Below are positions 23,743-34,817 of a stretch of DNA of 64,000 nt, in pieces; within the stretch, counting starts at the first letter, position 1; each line of letters starts with the position of its first letter. The position numbers were made by a program, and so were the translations under genes. The stretch covers positions 482,501-546,500 of the forward strand of contig OX442318.1 in NCBI GenBank assembly GCA_949358305.1. Reading direction: 5' to 3'. This DNA is from Strigamia acuminata (taxonomy: Eukaryota; Arthropoda; Chilopoda; Geophilomorpha; Linotaeniidae). Below the pieces are notes generated by a model. That model was not told the DNA's origin, did not search any database, and saw only the letters and a list, made by a program, of their open reading frames with translations.

Positions 23743-24159
23743 CTAGCGACTATCGACCACATCGCTCTCCAAGGTACACTTACCTCGGAGCAGCTGCAGA
23801 TGGTCGTTCGCCTCTTTGATCATCGTGCGCGTCGGGCTGGGGCTAGTGGGCGAAAACATGTCGAACGTCACCTTCAAGTCTCCGCTCGTGCTCGTGCTCG
23901 TCTCGCTCGTGGCCGTGGGATACGAAGACTTGCGGTATTCCGGGTGGAAAAGCATCGGACGAGATGCCACGCACAGTTCATCGCGGAGGTCGCCGAACAT
24001 GTATGTATTTATTTGCAACGGCGACCCATCTAAGGTGTCGGGAGGCCGATCTCTGCCGACTTTCCACGAACATCGAACCGCACCACCGGCAACTGCGCCC
24101 TGCACTCGGCCACTCACCGCTGCCCAGGGAACCCAAACCGGCAAGACAGACACGTTCAC
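23743..24159 (-). CDS. Upstream open frame in phase with the ankyrin CDS, ended by TAG
   Basis: This frame of up to 138 codons lies immediately upstream of, and in the same frame as, the ankyrin-repeat CDS, with one TAG between them. It contains protein-like text such as MFGDLRDELCVASRPMLFHP, GDLKVTFDMFSPTSPSP and MIKEANDHLQLLRG, with GC-rich third positions. A strong donor-like CGAG|GTAAGT occurs at about 23784, but no acceptor of suitable distance and phase was found before 23721. It may be a real 5' exon spliced in a way I cannot resolve, a uORF, or the N-terminal part of a readthrough product. The start is uncertain (24159 or the internal ATG at about 24002). Confidence 0.4.
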   Translation of the reverse strand: MNVSVLPVWVPWAAVSGRVQGAVAGGAVRCSWKVGRDRPPDTLDGSPLQINTYMFGDLRDELCVASRPMLFHPEYRKSSYPTATSETSTSTSGDLKVTFDMFSPTSPSPTRTMIKEANDHLQLLRGKCTLESDVVDSR

Positions 24160-24625
24160 GATTTTCGGTCCTCAAGAACTCCGCTGCGGGTGACCGGTTC
24201 CGCTCGGCGTGCAAGCCGCCATTTTAAATTATACAATGAGAATACTGAAGAATTCATTTGAAAATATTTTTTTTTTGAATTTCTCGAAATATGAACGAGT
24301 CACGGAGATTTTATAAAATTTTATATAGAAGTTTAGAAAACTGACCGGTTCGTGCGTATACGGCGCCATTATTTTCGTGCGGCAAAATGCAGAACTTTAT
24401 TTTCCCGTATCGTTTAATTTTTAAACCTTTCCTTTATTTTGCAGTAAAGTAAAAAAAAAATCAAGTTTAAAATGCAAATTAATCATGTTAAATTAATAAT
24501 GAATTAATATTCAAATAATTTACATTTCCAAACCGGAAGTTAATTCACTCGCCGAACCCGCGCGAACGTTGAGAAGCCGCAGTTTAGGCGCTAAAATTCG
24601 TTTGTTGGCGCGCTAAGAGATTAAA
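24160..24625. other. Divergent promoter gap between the ankyrin gene and SMC2
   Basis: No coding exon is seen. GCCGCCATTTT at about 24218 and GGCGCCATTATT at 24363 are YY1/Pho-like GCCAT motifs. AT-rich sequence follows up to the SMC2 start. Confidence 0.5.
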
Positions 24626-27600
24626 ATGTACGTGAAATCCATGGTCGTAGATGGATTCAAATCATACGGCACTCGAACGGAGATTTCGGGCTTTGATCCA
24701 CTTTTTAATGCGATCACTGGGCTGAACGGCAGCGGCAAATCAAACATCCTCGACGGAATATGTTTTCTGCTCGGGATCACCAACTTAAGCCAGGTTAAAC
24801 AATTGAACGAGTTAATTGTTTAATTATTTATTATTTAATTAATAATTGGATTTACGTTTTCAGGTTCGGGCAACCAACCTACAAGAACTGGTTTACAAGA
24901 ACGGTCAAGCGGGCATCACAAAAGCCACCGTGTCCATCACTTTCGACAACAGGGACAAAACGCACAGTCCCATCGGTTACGAGACTCACGACGAGATTAC
25001 CGTCACCCGACAGGTTTGTTTGTTTGTTTGTTGTTTAATAAATTAATTTAATTTAATTTAATTAATTTAGATTGTCGTTGGCGGAAGGAATAAGTATTTA
25101 ATCAACGGAGTGAATGCGCAGAACTCGCGAGTTCAGGATTTGTTTCATTCGGTGCAGCTGAACGTGAATAATCCTCATTTTCTCATCATGCAAGGACGGA
25201 TTACCAAAGTACTCAACATGAAACCGCCGGAGATTTTGTCTATGATTGAGGAGGCGGCCGGCACGAAGATGTACGAGACGAAAAAGAGAAAAGCGCAAGA
25301 AACTATCGCCAAAAAAGACGCGAAACTCAAGGAAATCGACGATGTGAGAATTGGAAATAAATTGGAATTATTTTTTTTAAAAATGTCAAATTGTTTTAGA
25401 TTTTGTGCGAGGAAATTGCTCCGACTTTGAATAAATTAAAAGACGAGCGAGCTTCTTACTTGGAATACCAGAAGTTACAACGGGAGATCGAACATTTGAC
25501 GAAATTGTGGGTTGCCTATCAATTCATTTGTGCCGAGGTAATGTGAAAAAATGGAAAAAAGATTAAATTAAATTAAATTTGGAATGCAGGAAGACATGGG
25601 AAAGGCACGAGAGGAAGACGTCGCTTTGAAGAACGGAGTGGAAGCGTTGAAACAAAGAAGCGTGGAATCCAAAGCCGAGATCGAGCAACTGGAAGCGGCC
25701 ATTCAAGACTTGCAAAGGAAGAAAAGCGATGTATTCATAAAAGACATAAAAGAAAATATTGAAATTGATTGAAATACGTTGGAAAATTGCAGGAAGCCGG
25801 TGAAAAACTGAACGAACTCGACGCAAATTTGAAAGTGAAACAAACGGCCGAGGCGAAAGCGACGAGTAATTTGAAGAACAGCGAAGAACGCTCGAAAGCG
25901 GAGGAGAAAACCAAGCAAGATCTGCGCAAAAACATGGACGAAGACGCAATCACGATTCAAAACAAGGAAAAAGAGTTCGAAAAAATGGAAACGAAAATGA
26001 ACGATCTGCGTCAACTCAACAAACAAAACGTCGATCGTCTCGCGGCTGCGCAGAAGCGATTTCAAGCGGTCAGCGCCGGTTTATCCAGCAACGCGGAGGG
26101 CGAAGACGCCACATTGGCCGACCAGTTGATTTGTAAATTTAAAAATGAAGGAATCTGATTAAATCTGATTTGATTTGTATTAAATTTCAGCAACTAGAAG
26201 CGAATTGGCGAGCACGGACACCGAGAGCAAACAAGCGACGATGAGATTAAATCACGCGAAAGCCGAAGCGGAGAAAAAACGAGAGTTGTTGAAGAAAAGC
26301 AATTCCGATCCCGTTCAAGACAGAAAGGCGTTGGATTTGACGGAGAAATGCGTGAGCAAGGTGCAAGGCGAATTGGACAAATTGAATTTCCGCGAAGAGG
26401 AAGAGGACGAACTCGACCAACGACGGCGCAATCTGCGTCGAGAAGTGAATCACTTAAAAGAGAAAACCGACAACATGCACGCGAGGTTAAAATCCAAAAC
26501 GAACGTTTAAAATTAATAAAATGCTCTTTTTAGTTTTTATCACGCATTACATTTCTTCTAGAAATCCACAATTAACTTTTGAATATCAAGATCCAGAGCC
26601 GAATTTTGATCGTCGTAAAGTCCTAGGACGCGTGTGTAATTTGTTCGACACGAACGACCTGAGCACCGCGACGGCGATCGAAGTTGCCGCTGGAGGAAAA
26701 GTATAAACATTAATTTAATGTTAATTTTAATTTTAATTGTTTAATTAATTGTTTACAGCTGTACAGTGTGGTGGTTGATAATGAAGTGACGGCCAAGAAG
26801 TTGCTGCAGCACGGCAGGCTGAAGCAGCGCCAAACCATCATCCCCCTGAACAAGATCCAGGGGCACCCGATCCCGAAGAACGTGCTGCAGAAGGCGGAAC
26901 GGCTCGTGGGCAGCGACCAAGTGTCGGCCGCGCTCTCTCTGATCACTTACAACGCCAATTTGACCGCGGCCATGGAGCACGTGTTCGGCTCCACTTTGGT
27001 CTGCCCGAACATGGATGTGGCCAAGCGAGTCGCGTTCCATCCCGATGTGCACAAACGCACCGTCACGTTGAGCGGAGAAGTTTTCGATCCTGCAGGAACA
27101 TTATCCGGCGGTGATTTGAATTTTTTAATAAAGATTTAAAGTATTCTTGACGATTTTTGTTTTTTAAATTTTTATTTCTAAAGGTTCGAGAAAGCAAAAC
27201 GCTTCCGTGTTGTGCCAAGTGGGAGAAATGAGACAAATAAAAGCTGAAATCGAAGTGAAACAACGCGAATTGGCAGAAATTGAGAACACATTGAACAATT
27301 TAAGAGAGAAAAAGGCGAAATTCCACGAATTGAAGCAGCAATTGGACGCGAAACGAAACGAAGCGGACCTGTTGAGACAGAAATTGCAGCAAAGTCAACA
27401 TTACGTCATAGCCGAGGAAGTGAAAACGCTCGAAGCCTTCGTCGGTATAAAATTACGTTAATTCCAACCGAGCACGGCTCATTCATTCTCCGTTTGTTTA
27501 CAGTCGAACAGGAAGCCGTGGCTGCGCGCTGCCACGACGAACGGACGCGCTTGTTAAAACGAGCCAAAGAGTTGGAAGGAAAAGTTGCCAACACGTCGAC

Positions 27601-29160
27601 GACGCGCGACAACGAATTGAAGAACGCCGAAGCCGACGTTAATAATTGCAAGACAAACATGGAAGCCGTCGGCAAGGAATTGAGAGAAAAGGAAAATGTA
27701 AAAAGATCCACGTTATTGTTATTTATTTATTTGTTTTGTTTTGATTTGATTTGATTTGCGCAGGAAGTGGACGTTGTTAGGTTAGAAATTGAAGAACTAA
27801 AGAAAGGATTGGCGTGTTTGAATCTCCAAATGATCGCCATTGATTCAAATATTAAGAAAATAGAAGAGAAATGTCGCCTCGCGCAGCAAAATTTGGAGTC
27901 CGCGAAGGTAAATTGTAATTTTTAGCATTAATGAGTGTAATGACCGTTTGTTTGTTTCTGTTGTGTTTTGTTGTTTAGAACGAAGTTCAGGAGGCGCAAT
28001 TGCAGGTGGACGCGCAAAAGGAGTTGTTGATGTCGAAGAGTAAAGAGATTTCGCAGATTTATGAGAATCAAGAGAAGTTGGTGGCGTTTATCAACGAAAA
28101 CCAACTGCGAGTGACCAATATGGAGCACGAAATGAGCAAACAAAAGAGTTTCATAAAGGAAAACAAGGATAAGGTACAAATAACAATTAACAATCCACTA
28201 AAGAGAGATTTTGTTTTGAATACCCGAACGAAATTGTTTCAGTTGAAATATTTGCTCACCAAATACGAGTGGATAAACGAAGAAAAGAAATATTTCGGTC
28301 AAGCGAACACGGCGTACGATTTCGGAGCGACGAATCCGAAAGAGGCCGGTCAACAGTTGACCAAACTCGAGGAACGCAAGGCGAAACTGGCGAAAAACGT
28401 CAACATGGGTGCCATGAGCATGCTCAACAAAGCCGAGGAACAAGTTAGTAATTAAAAATTGAAAATTAAACCGATAAATCTCATTTTATCCATTCTAGTA
28501 TCAAGATTTGATGAAGAAGAAACAAATCGTGGAGAATGACAAGAGCAAAATCACCGCCGTCATCCGGGAACTGGACGAAAAGAAAAACGAAGCGTTGCTC
28601 AAAGCGTGGCAACAAGTCAATCAAGTATTGGAAAGAAAAAATTTAATTTAAATTAAAAATTTAAATTATATTTTCTTTAGGATTTCGGCTCCATTTTTTC
28701 CACACTTTTACCCGGAACTCAGGCCAAATTGGTGCCACCGGACGGTTTGGGCGTTCTGGACGGATTGGAAGTGAAAATCGCGTTCGGCAACGTGTGGAAG
28801 GAATCTCTAAACGAGTTGAGCGGGGGTCAACGCTCGTTGGTCGCGTTGTCCCTCATTTTGTCGATGCTGCTCTTCAAACCGGCTCCCATTTACATTTTGG
28901 ACGAAGTCGATGCCGCTTTGGATTTGAGCCACACGCAAAATATCGGACAAATGCTCAGAACTCATTTCCGCCACTCTCAGGTTAGACGAGCGAGAAATAT
29001 TCGTTTCATTCATTTGATTTTTGCTGGTTTTTTATTTATTTTTATTTGTTTGCAGTTTATTGTGGTTTCGTTGAAGGACGGGATGTTCAACAACGCCAAT
29101 GTGCTTTATAAAACCAAGTTTGTTGATGGCATGTCCACTGTAACTCGGTTCGCGCAGTAA
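24626..29160 (+). CDS. SMC2: Structural maintenance of chromosomes 2 (condensin core ATPase), about 17 exons
   Basis: Condensin subunit that pairs with SMC4 to compact chromosomes. The start [15 protein letters not shown] and Walker [20 protein letters not shown] are in exon 1 (24626-24793). [49 protein letters not shown] and [10 protein letters not shown] are SMC2-specific. Long coiled coils follow in exons near 25400-26510. The hinge lies in exons near 26561-27108 ([43 protein letters not shown]). The second coiled coil spans about 27183-28623. The C-terminal head has the signature [20 protein letters not shown] and Walker [15 protein letters not shown] (28886-28923), then [20 protein letters not shown]. 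All key ATPase motifs are intact. AATAAA follows the stop at about 29197. Confidence 0.96.
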
Positions 29161-29639
29161 TTACTGTATTAAATTATAATTGTAACTTTGTATGAAAATA
29201 AACACTGATGAAAACAAAATAATCACTTTGATGAATTATTGAGAGTTATTCAAAACGAGTTTAATAAATAAGTAGTTATTGATGAAAAAAACATCAAAAT
29301 TATTGAATAATTTACTTGAGCAACGAAAAACCACGACAAAAACGGATTTTCCGAACGGTGAGAGCGCGGCCATCTTTAACTAAATAAATCCAGCCCCAAG
29401 CATAAACTTGATATTTCTCGACGTCATAAGTATGACAATTTTTAAACATCAAATTTAATTCTTCTTAAACACCTAAAATAATATTTATATTTTAAAAATA
29501 ATTCTTATTCAACAGATCAAATTTAATATCGTAAATAAATAAATCATTTTTTTCAAATTTTCTTCTTATTTCGAACAGCGCTGCACAAATTTTGTAGTAG
29601 TCGGCGCCACCGCACGTGCTGAAGGCGTCGTTTTGAAGA
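29161..29639. other. SMC2 3' flank and probable original upstream region of the PHD gene
   Basis: This stretch contains the SMC2 poly(A) signal (about 29197) and AT-rich sequence. A more GC-rich part at 29575-29635 just precedes the left end of the inserted DIRS elements. No coding exon is seen. Confidence 0.5.
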
Positions 29640-31266
29640 AATGTAATCTCGGCTGAACGAAGTGAAGCGGAGCGAAGCGGAGCGAACGAGTGAAAGCCGA
29701 TAACATTCACTCGTGTAATTGGAGGTTTAACAGGAGATGGCGCTACTAGTCGGGTTACGTCAGTCTTAAAAGCTATCCTGGAAAAAAGGAAGTGAAGGAC
29801 AAAATGGAGTCGACGAAATCAACGGTGTTGACGGTAAGCGTGATTTTCGTTCATTTTTAAACATTTAGAACGCTAGGTAGTGATTGAAAACGAATTAGTT
29901 TGTGTTAGATGGAGCTTAGATAATTTAGTTGTGACAAGGGAGGTCGGTGGGTCCTGTTAAACCTCCAATTACACGAGTGAATGTTATCGGCTTTCACTCG
30001 TTCGCTCCGCTTCGCTCCGCTTCACTTCGTTCAGCCGAGATTACATTCACTCTTAGTAATCTCCGGCTAAACAGGAGACTTGAAAGGTAACTTTTTTCCA
30101 TAGGATAAAAATAAAAATGTTTTGGAAAAAACAAATTTAACAATTTTTCAGTTTAATCATTTTTTATTTATGAATTTATTTTGGAATTGGTCTGTTTAGG
30201 ACTGATTCCTGAAAAGCATTGTGGTTGACAATTGTTTTGTTGTAGAACCTCGCGAATGTTTGTTCGGAGGTCCAACCGGCAACACCTAATATTTGTTGTA
30301 CCGGAATAACACTGGCGGCTGCGCTGGTGGCCGCAGCTCGCGTCGAATGAGCACCAAACTCTTGACCGACGCCGATCTTTTTTAAAAAATCCTTAATCCA
30401 TCGTCGCACAGTATCTTTGGTAGGTGCGGCATGGGGTGGTTGTAATTTTAAGAACAAACCATCGTCCTTGCGTAACGGATTTGTTTTGGCCAAAAAATCC
30501 ATCAGGGCCTTGAAAGGGCAGATGGCCCGTTCTTGCAAATAAGGGGCCACTCGAAATACAGTATGGTGTCCAACACGAGAATGCTTGTGTAAAGTTTTCG
30601 GGTTGAAAATGACCGCGTCAGTTGAGACTGTCATCTCCGAAATTTTAAAACTTTGCAGCGAGCTGACCCTGGCAGCAGTTGTTAAAGCCAGCAGCATGAG
30701 CAGTTTTTCTTGGAGTTGTCTCCAATCGAGATCATCATGCGGCCAGAGTTTTCGCAGGGCGTTCAGAGCTAGGCCCACGTCCCAAGTGGCCACATAACGT
30801 GGTAAGTTCGGCCTTAAATTATTAACTCCTTTTAGAATTCGGGCGATACGATCATCAGCTCTAATTGACGGGTCAATGAAGCCTGCGGCGGTGATGGCCG
30901 CTAAACTTCCCGAAATGGAGGAGTGTGACAAGCCTTCATTGAATCTTGAGGCGATGAAATTTGCGGTATTGACGAGCGTTAAACGATAGTTTGGGTCAAG
31001 ACTGGGAGGGAGTGGATTGGAATAAGGTGACCCTTCACCAGAAAATTCCGTCCACCTCTTAATTCCCGCCGTGTACGTTCTGACAGTTGTCGATCTGTTC
31101 GAAAATATGAGATCCTTTAATTAAAAAGGGGAAAAAACGATATAAAAGCAAATTTTCTTGTAGAGCAATTCGAACCTGACCGCGCAACCCGTTAGTAGAA
31201 CCGGAAGTGACGTAACCCGACTAGTAGCGCCATCTCCTGTTTAGCCGGAGATTACTAAGAGTGAAT
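29640..31266 (-). mobile_element. DIRS-type retrotransposon, internally deleted copy keeping the tyrosine recombinase
   Basis: In minus orientation the element begins ATTCACTCTTAGTAATCTCC (31266 downward) and ends GATTACATT at 29640. It shows the DIRS layout. The left end, the right end and an internal complementary region (about 30075-29955) correspond to one another, the internal region being the reverse complement of left end joined to right end. Both termini are ATT, as expected for recombinase-mediated integration. The right terminal arm (29640-29755) and internal region form an inverted pair of about 100 bp. The 1.6 kb copy lacks gag, RT, RNase H and methyltransferase but keeps a recombinase frame. 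It abuts a second DIRS element, with 6 bp between them. Confidence 0.88.
30176..31110 (-). CDS. DIRS tyrosine recombinase (5'-truncated)
   Basis: The frame is open from about 31110 to a stop at 30176. It begins IFSNRSTTVRTYTAGIKRW, the N-terminal SAM-like DNA-binding part, and continues through AITAAGFIDPSIRADDRIAR. The catalytic domain reads LALTTAARVSSLQSFKIS (first Arg), FGAHSTRAAATSAA (His-x-x-Arg), GVAGWTSEQTFARFYNK (Trp/His and nucleophile Tyr) and ends NRPIPK. All catalytic residues of a tyrosine recombinase are visible. No good ATG is present at the 5' end, so it would need an upstream exon or frameshift in a full element. It is paralogous to the recombinase at 34502-35608 but clearly diverged, so the two elements are different subfamilies. 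Confidence 0.85.
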
Positions 31267-31467
31267 AAGCATATTCTACCTCCCGTTCTACGGAATCCCA
31301 GGAGAGGGCGCACCCGCTGGAGCCGTTCAGTTTTTAGCACACTCCGGAGTCGTTTGGTTAAGGTTAATTTTTTGGTGAGTAACAAAATCGTTTTTTATTA
31401 AAAAATTAACGTATTTGTCTATTAAATTTAGTGAATTTGGAGTAGTGATAATCTAAAGATTGTGGTT

Positions 31468-31629
31468 ATGGCCGAGAAAGTTGATTTTGAAGCGTTGCTG
31501 GACCACAGTTACGACGTTGGAGCGGAGCACGCGGATAAGCGCGCGGATAACAATGAAGAGGATGAAGAAGATGATGTGCGTTATGAAATTTTGTCAAAAG
31601 AATGGCAGAAATTAAGTCGATGTTGTTAA
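31468..31629 (+). CDS. Short acidic leader ORF of the DIRS element (Gag N-terminus?)
   Basis: The first ATG after the left terminus opens a 53-codon frame beginning MAEKVDFEALLDHSYDVGAE with a run of Asp/Glu (EEDEEDD), ending ...KLSRCC and a stop. It overlaps the long polyprotein frame by 28 nt in a different register (its frame is one base after that of the ATG at 31602). It may be the N-terminus of Gag, joined by programmed or mutational frameshift, or a separate small protein. Confidence 0.5.
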   Translation: MAEKVDFEALLDHSYDVGAEHADKRADNNEEDEEDDVRYEILSKEWQKLSRCC

Positions 31630-34600
31630 AAAATTTTTCTGGTCCGCCTGCAACGGCAAATGGGGACCAATCTCAATTAAGTGCAACTGCTGGGAGTTCT
31701 GGCTCTGTGCAAGCAAATATAAATGCGCTAGTTTCTGCCCCGCCTGCGATTCCAGCGGCGATTGGGGGCCATGTGCAATTAATGGCAAATACTGGGCTGC
31801 CTGCGATCCCAGCGGCAATTACTGGCCCTGTGCAAACGAATGCAAATGCACCCATTTCTGGCTCATCTCCGTCAGTGTCGGCTACATCTGGAGTTTATGA
31901 TTTTGACATGGGAGAAGAGAAAACAGATCCAAAGTTTGGGCCAGATATGCCGCCTACGATGGCTTCAATGTTTTTGAAGAGACTGTTTGAAGTGCTGCCA
32001 GATCGTCAGGTTCAAGTACAAGAGGAGACACTTGTTCCAGGAAATATGCGGTTTTTAGTGCCTCCAGAATGTGAGTCCCATTTGTGGGGCGAGATTAGAA
32101 GCCAGAAAATCAAAATTAGAGATCGAACCTTGCGGAAGTCGCAGGAAACCTTGTTGAAAGTGGCGGTGCCTTTGGCGCAGATTTTGGAGAAATTGGCTGG
32201 GAAATTTCCTGCAGTTGTTGACCAAGCAGGTGTGCAAGTGGCTGATCCCTTTTTTCAAGGGCAGTTGGAATTGATTTCGACTGCAATAACCTTGTTGGGT
32301 GCGGCAAACATGAAGATAACTCGTGCACGAAAACTGGAATTAATGGATGAAGTGCAGCCACGTTTTAGGCCTTTGTGTGGGAAATTTGTGAGTTATCCGG
32401 ACTCACTTTTTGGACCAAATTTGGCACACCAATTGGAAGAAATTGAGAAGGTCTCGAATATGAGCAAGAAGTTGATCCAACCAAGAAAGAAACCCTTTGT
32501 TCCCTCGTTTCGAGGTGCTGGTCGAGGTCGGAAGTTTCGGTCCTTTTTCCGTGATGCTGACGGACCTCCTCGTTTTGAGAGTAGGCGAGACTCTCCACAA
32601 CCAAGAGGATTTCATCCGTATGCAGGTTGTAATGGTCTTGGTGTTGGCAAACGAATTGGGTCATTAAATCAAATTTGTTGTAGGACAGAGCCGTCCCAAG
32701 GAGAAGACGGAGAAGATTCCAAGGAAAAGGAATTAGAAGAACAACAAGTTGATCTCATGTTTTTTGATGTGAATAAAGTGAGTGCACGCCTGATCTTTAG
32801 TGCAGGTTTGGTTGCCTCTTATGTAAAGAATTGGAGTTTAATTACTTCGGATAAATGGATTTTAAAGTCCATTCAAGGAGTTGATATTGAACTTTTTGAT
32901 TTTCAAGAGGCGGTTCCCTCTGTGAAAGAGTATAGATTTCAGGAAAATGAAAAGGGACAAGTTGATTTAGAGATATCAAAACTTTTGGAGCTAAGAGTAA
33001 TTAAGAAAGTTTTGTTTGAAGCAGGGCAATTTTTAAGTCCAATTTTTCCGGTTCCAAAGCCTGATGGAAGCGTTAGAATAATTTTAAATTTAAAAAATTT
33101 AAATGCACATGTTGTTTATCATCATTTTAAAATGGCAACATTTAAGGAAGCTACTAGTTTAATGCAAGAAGGGGTTTACATGTTTAAAATCGATCTCAAG
33201 CATGCTTATTATTTGGTGCCAGTAGGGGAAGTGTTTAAGAAATTGTTGCGTTTTTTATGGGACGGTGAGTTATATGAATACCAGGTGCTTCCAAATGGTC
33301 TGGCATCAGCCCCTCGGATTTTTACTAAAATAATGAAACCAGTTTTTGCTTTCTTACGTGTGCAAGGAATTTCAACTTTGGCTTTTTTAGATGATGGTAT
33401 ATTTTTTTGCAAATTGCTGGAGCAAGCCAGGTTGGATTGTAGTTTTGCTATATCTTTTTTGCAATCACTTGGATTGGTTTTAAATTGGGAAAAATCTGTT
33501 CTCCAACCAGTGCAACGGATAGAATTTTTGGGTTTGATTTTGGATTCAGTTAAAATGCAGATTGCAGTACCAGAGAGGAAAAAGGAAAAAATATTGAAAT
33601 TGGTAAAGGAAATTTTGGTTGCAAAAGTTTTTTCTTTGCGAAAATTTTCACAATTGGTAGGAAATTTGGTGGCTGTTGAACCAGCCTTGTTTAATGGTTT
33701 TTGGCACATTAAGCCTTTAGAGCATTTTAAAAATGCAAAATTAGAGGCGGTAGCTGGAAATTATGATGCTGGGGTTAGAATGACAGATAATTTGAAGTTG
33801 CACTTAAGAAGTTGGTTAAGTTTGGAGGCATTTAAACCTAAGGAGTTGGCCATGTATAGTCCTGGGGATTTTGTGTTTGTGGATGCCTCTAACAAAGGTT
33901 GGGGGGCTAAATTTGGAGATAATGAATTCAATGGAAAGTGGAAACAGGAGGAGAGTAAATTACACATAAATGAGAAGGAAGTTTTGGCTCTTGTTTTTGC
34001 TTGGGAATTATGTTTGCCTTTATTTAAGTCAAACAGTGTGCAATTTTTGTCAGATAGTGAAGTGGTGGTTTCTTTATTCCGAAATACCGGAAGTAGGGTT
34101 CCATCATTGCATGAGAAAGGTATGAAGGTTTGGGATGCAGCTTGTAGAAATGGTTTGATCTTGACAGTTGTGCATATCCCAGGGAAATTGAATGTGGATG
34201 CTGATTTTTTATCCAGGAATTTTAAATCCATGGACGGAGAATGGAGTTTGACTCAAAATTGTTTTGATAGCTTATGCAAGGAATTTGGTAGACCTGAAGT
34301 GGATTTTTTCGCATCTAGGATAAATGCAAAACTTCCCAGGTTTTTTAGCTGGGGGCCAGAACCTGGGGCGGAGAAAATAGATGCCTTGGCACATGATTGG
34401 AAAAATATTTATGGTTTTATCTTTCCACCTTTTAGTTTGATACCTCGGATCCTGCGGAAAATCAGGGAGGACAAGGCAACTGTGTTGGTGGTCCTGCCAC
34501 TGTGGACAGGACAAGGCTGGTTTCAGGAGATGTTGCGATTAATGGTGAAGACTCCAGTGGTTTTTCTAGCGAAGCATGCGATTCGGTGCGAATTGGATTT

Positions 34601-34817
34601 GTCAAGGAGGCACAGATTAGAAAAGAATCTACATCTGATTGGATCGGTTCTGTCAGGGAAGGTCTCGAGGCAAGAGGATTTTCAACAGACGCTGCAGATT
34701 TATTCACGCGAAGCTGGAGACCTTCAACAATCAAATCTTATGCACCAGGAATTGAGAAGTGGAAAAGTTTTTGTTGTGAACAATCGCTTGTTGAGGCCCC
34801 GACGGTGGTGGATGTAG
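31602..34817 (+). CDS. DIRS polyprotein: Gag-like, reverse transcriptase, RNase H, Dam-like methyltransferase
   Basis: A single open frame of 1071 codons. Residues 1-90 are low complexity with repeated PAIPAAI blocks. A Gag-like region, TMASMFLKRLFEVLPDRQ to about residue 300, ends in a basic RGAGRGRKF patch. RT spans roughly 450-690, with FPVPKPDGSVRIILNLKNLN, MFKIDLKHAYY, VLPNGLASAPRIFTK and the active site FLDDGIFF (an LDD box in place of YxDD). RNase H, about 760-900, shows FVDASNKGWG, INEKEVLALV, FLSDSEVV and LNVDADFLSR, with its acidic residues present. The Dam-like methyltransferase domain follows (VDFFASRINAKLPRFFSW, FPPFSLIPR, VLPLWTGQGWF). No frameshift or stop interrupts it. The end overlaps the recombinase ORF. 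Confidence 0.93.
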   Translation: MAEIKSMLLKNFSGPPATANGDQSQLSATAGSSGSVQANINALVSAPPAIPAAIGGHVQLMANTGLPAIPAAITGPVQTNANAPISGSSPSVSATSGVYDFDMGEEKTDPKFGPDMPPTMASMFLKRLFEVLPDRQVQVQEETLVPGNMRFLVPPECESHLWGEIRSQKIKIRDRTLRKSQETLLKVAVPLAQILEKLAGKFPAVVDQAGVQVADPFFQGQLELISTAITLLGAANMKITRARKLELMDEVQPRFRPLCGKFVSYPDSLFGPNLAHQLEEIEKVSNMSKKLIQPRKKPFVPSFRGAGRGRKFRSFFRDADGPPRFESRRDSPQPRGFHPYAGCNGLGVGKRIGSLNQICCRTEPSQGEDGEDSKEKELEEQQVDLMFFDVNKVSARLIFSAGLVASYVKNWSLITSDKWILKSIQGVDIELFDFQEAVPSVKEYRFQENEKGQVDLEISKLLELRVIKKVLFEAGQFLSPIFPVPKPDGSVRIILNLKNLNAHVVYHHFKMATFKEATSLMQEGVYMFKIDLKHAYYLVPVGEVFKKLLRFLWDGELYEYQVLPNGLASAPRIFTKIMKPVFAFLRVQGISTLAFLDDGIFFCKLLEQARLDCSFAISFLQSLGLVLNWEKSVLQPVQRIEFLGLILDSVKMQIAVPERKKEKILKLVKEILVAKVFSLRKFSQLVGNLVAVEPALFNGFWHIKPLEHFKNAKLEAVAGNYDAGVRMTDNLKLHLRSWLSLEAFKPKELAMYSPGDFVFVDASNKGWGAKFGDNEFNGKWKQEESKLHINEKEVLALVFAWELCLPLFKSNSVQFLSDSEVVVSLFRNTGSRVPSLHEKGMKVWDAACRNGLILTVVHIPGKLNVDADFLSRNFKSMDGEWSLTQNCFDSLCKEFGRPEVDFFASRINAKLPRFFSWGPEPGAEKIDALAHDWKNIYGFIFPPFSLIPRILRKIREDKATVLVVLPLWTGQGWFQEMLRLMVKTPVVFLAKHAIRCELDLSRRHRLEKNLHLIGSVLSGKVSRQEDFQQTLQIYSREAGDLQQSNLMHQELRSGKVFVVNNRLLRPRRWWM

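Noticed and set aside
23410-24033. 207-codon plus-strand open frame over the ankyrin gene
   Set aside because: It is a shadow of the GC-rich ankyrin exon on the other strand.
31602-34817. LTR retrovirus-like or Ty3-type element
   Set aside because: There are no LTRs, protease or DDE integrase. Tyrosine recombinase, methyltransferase-like domain and inverted repeats define DIRS.
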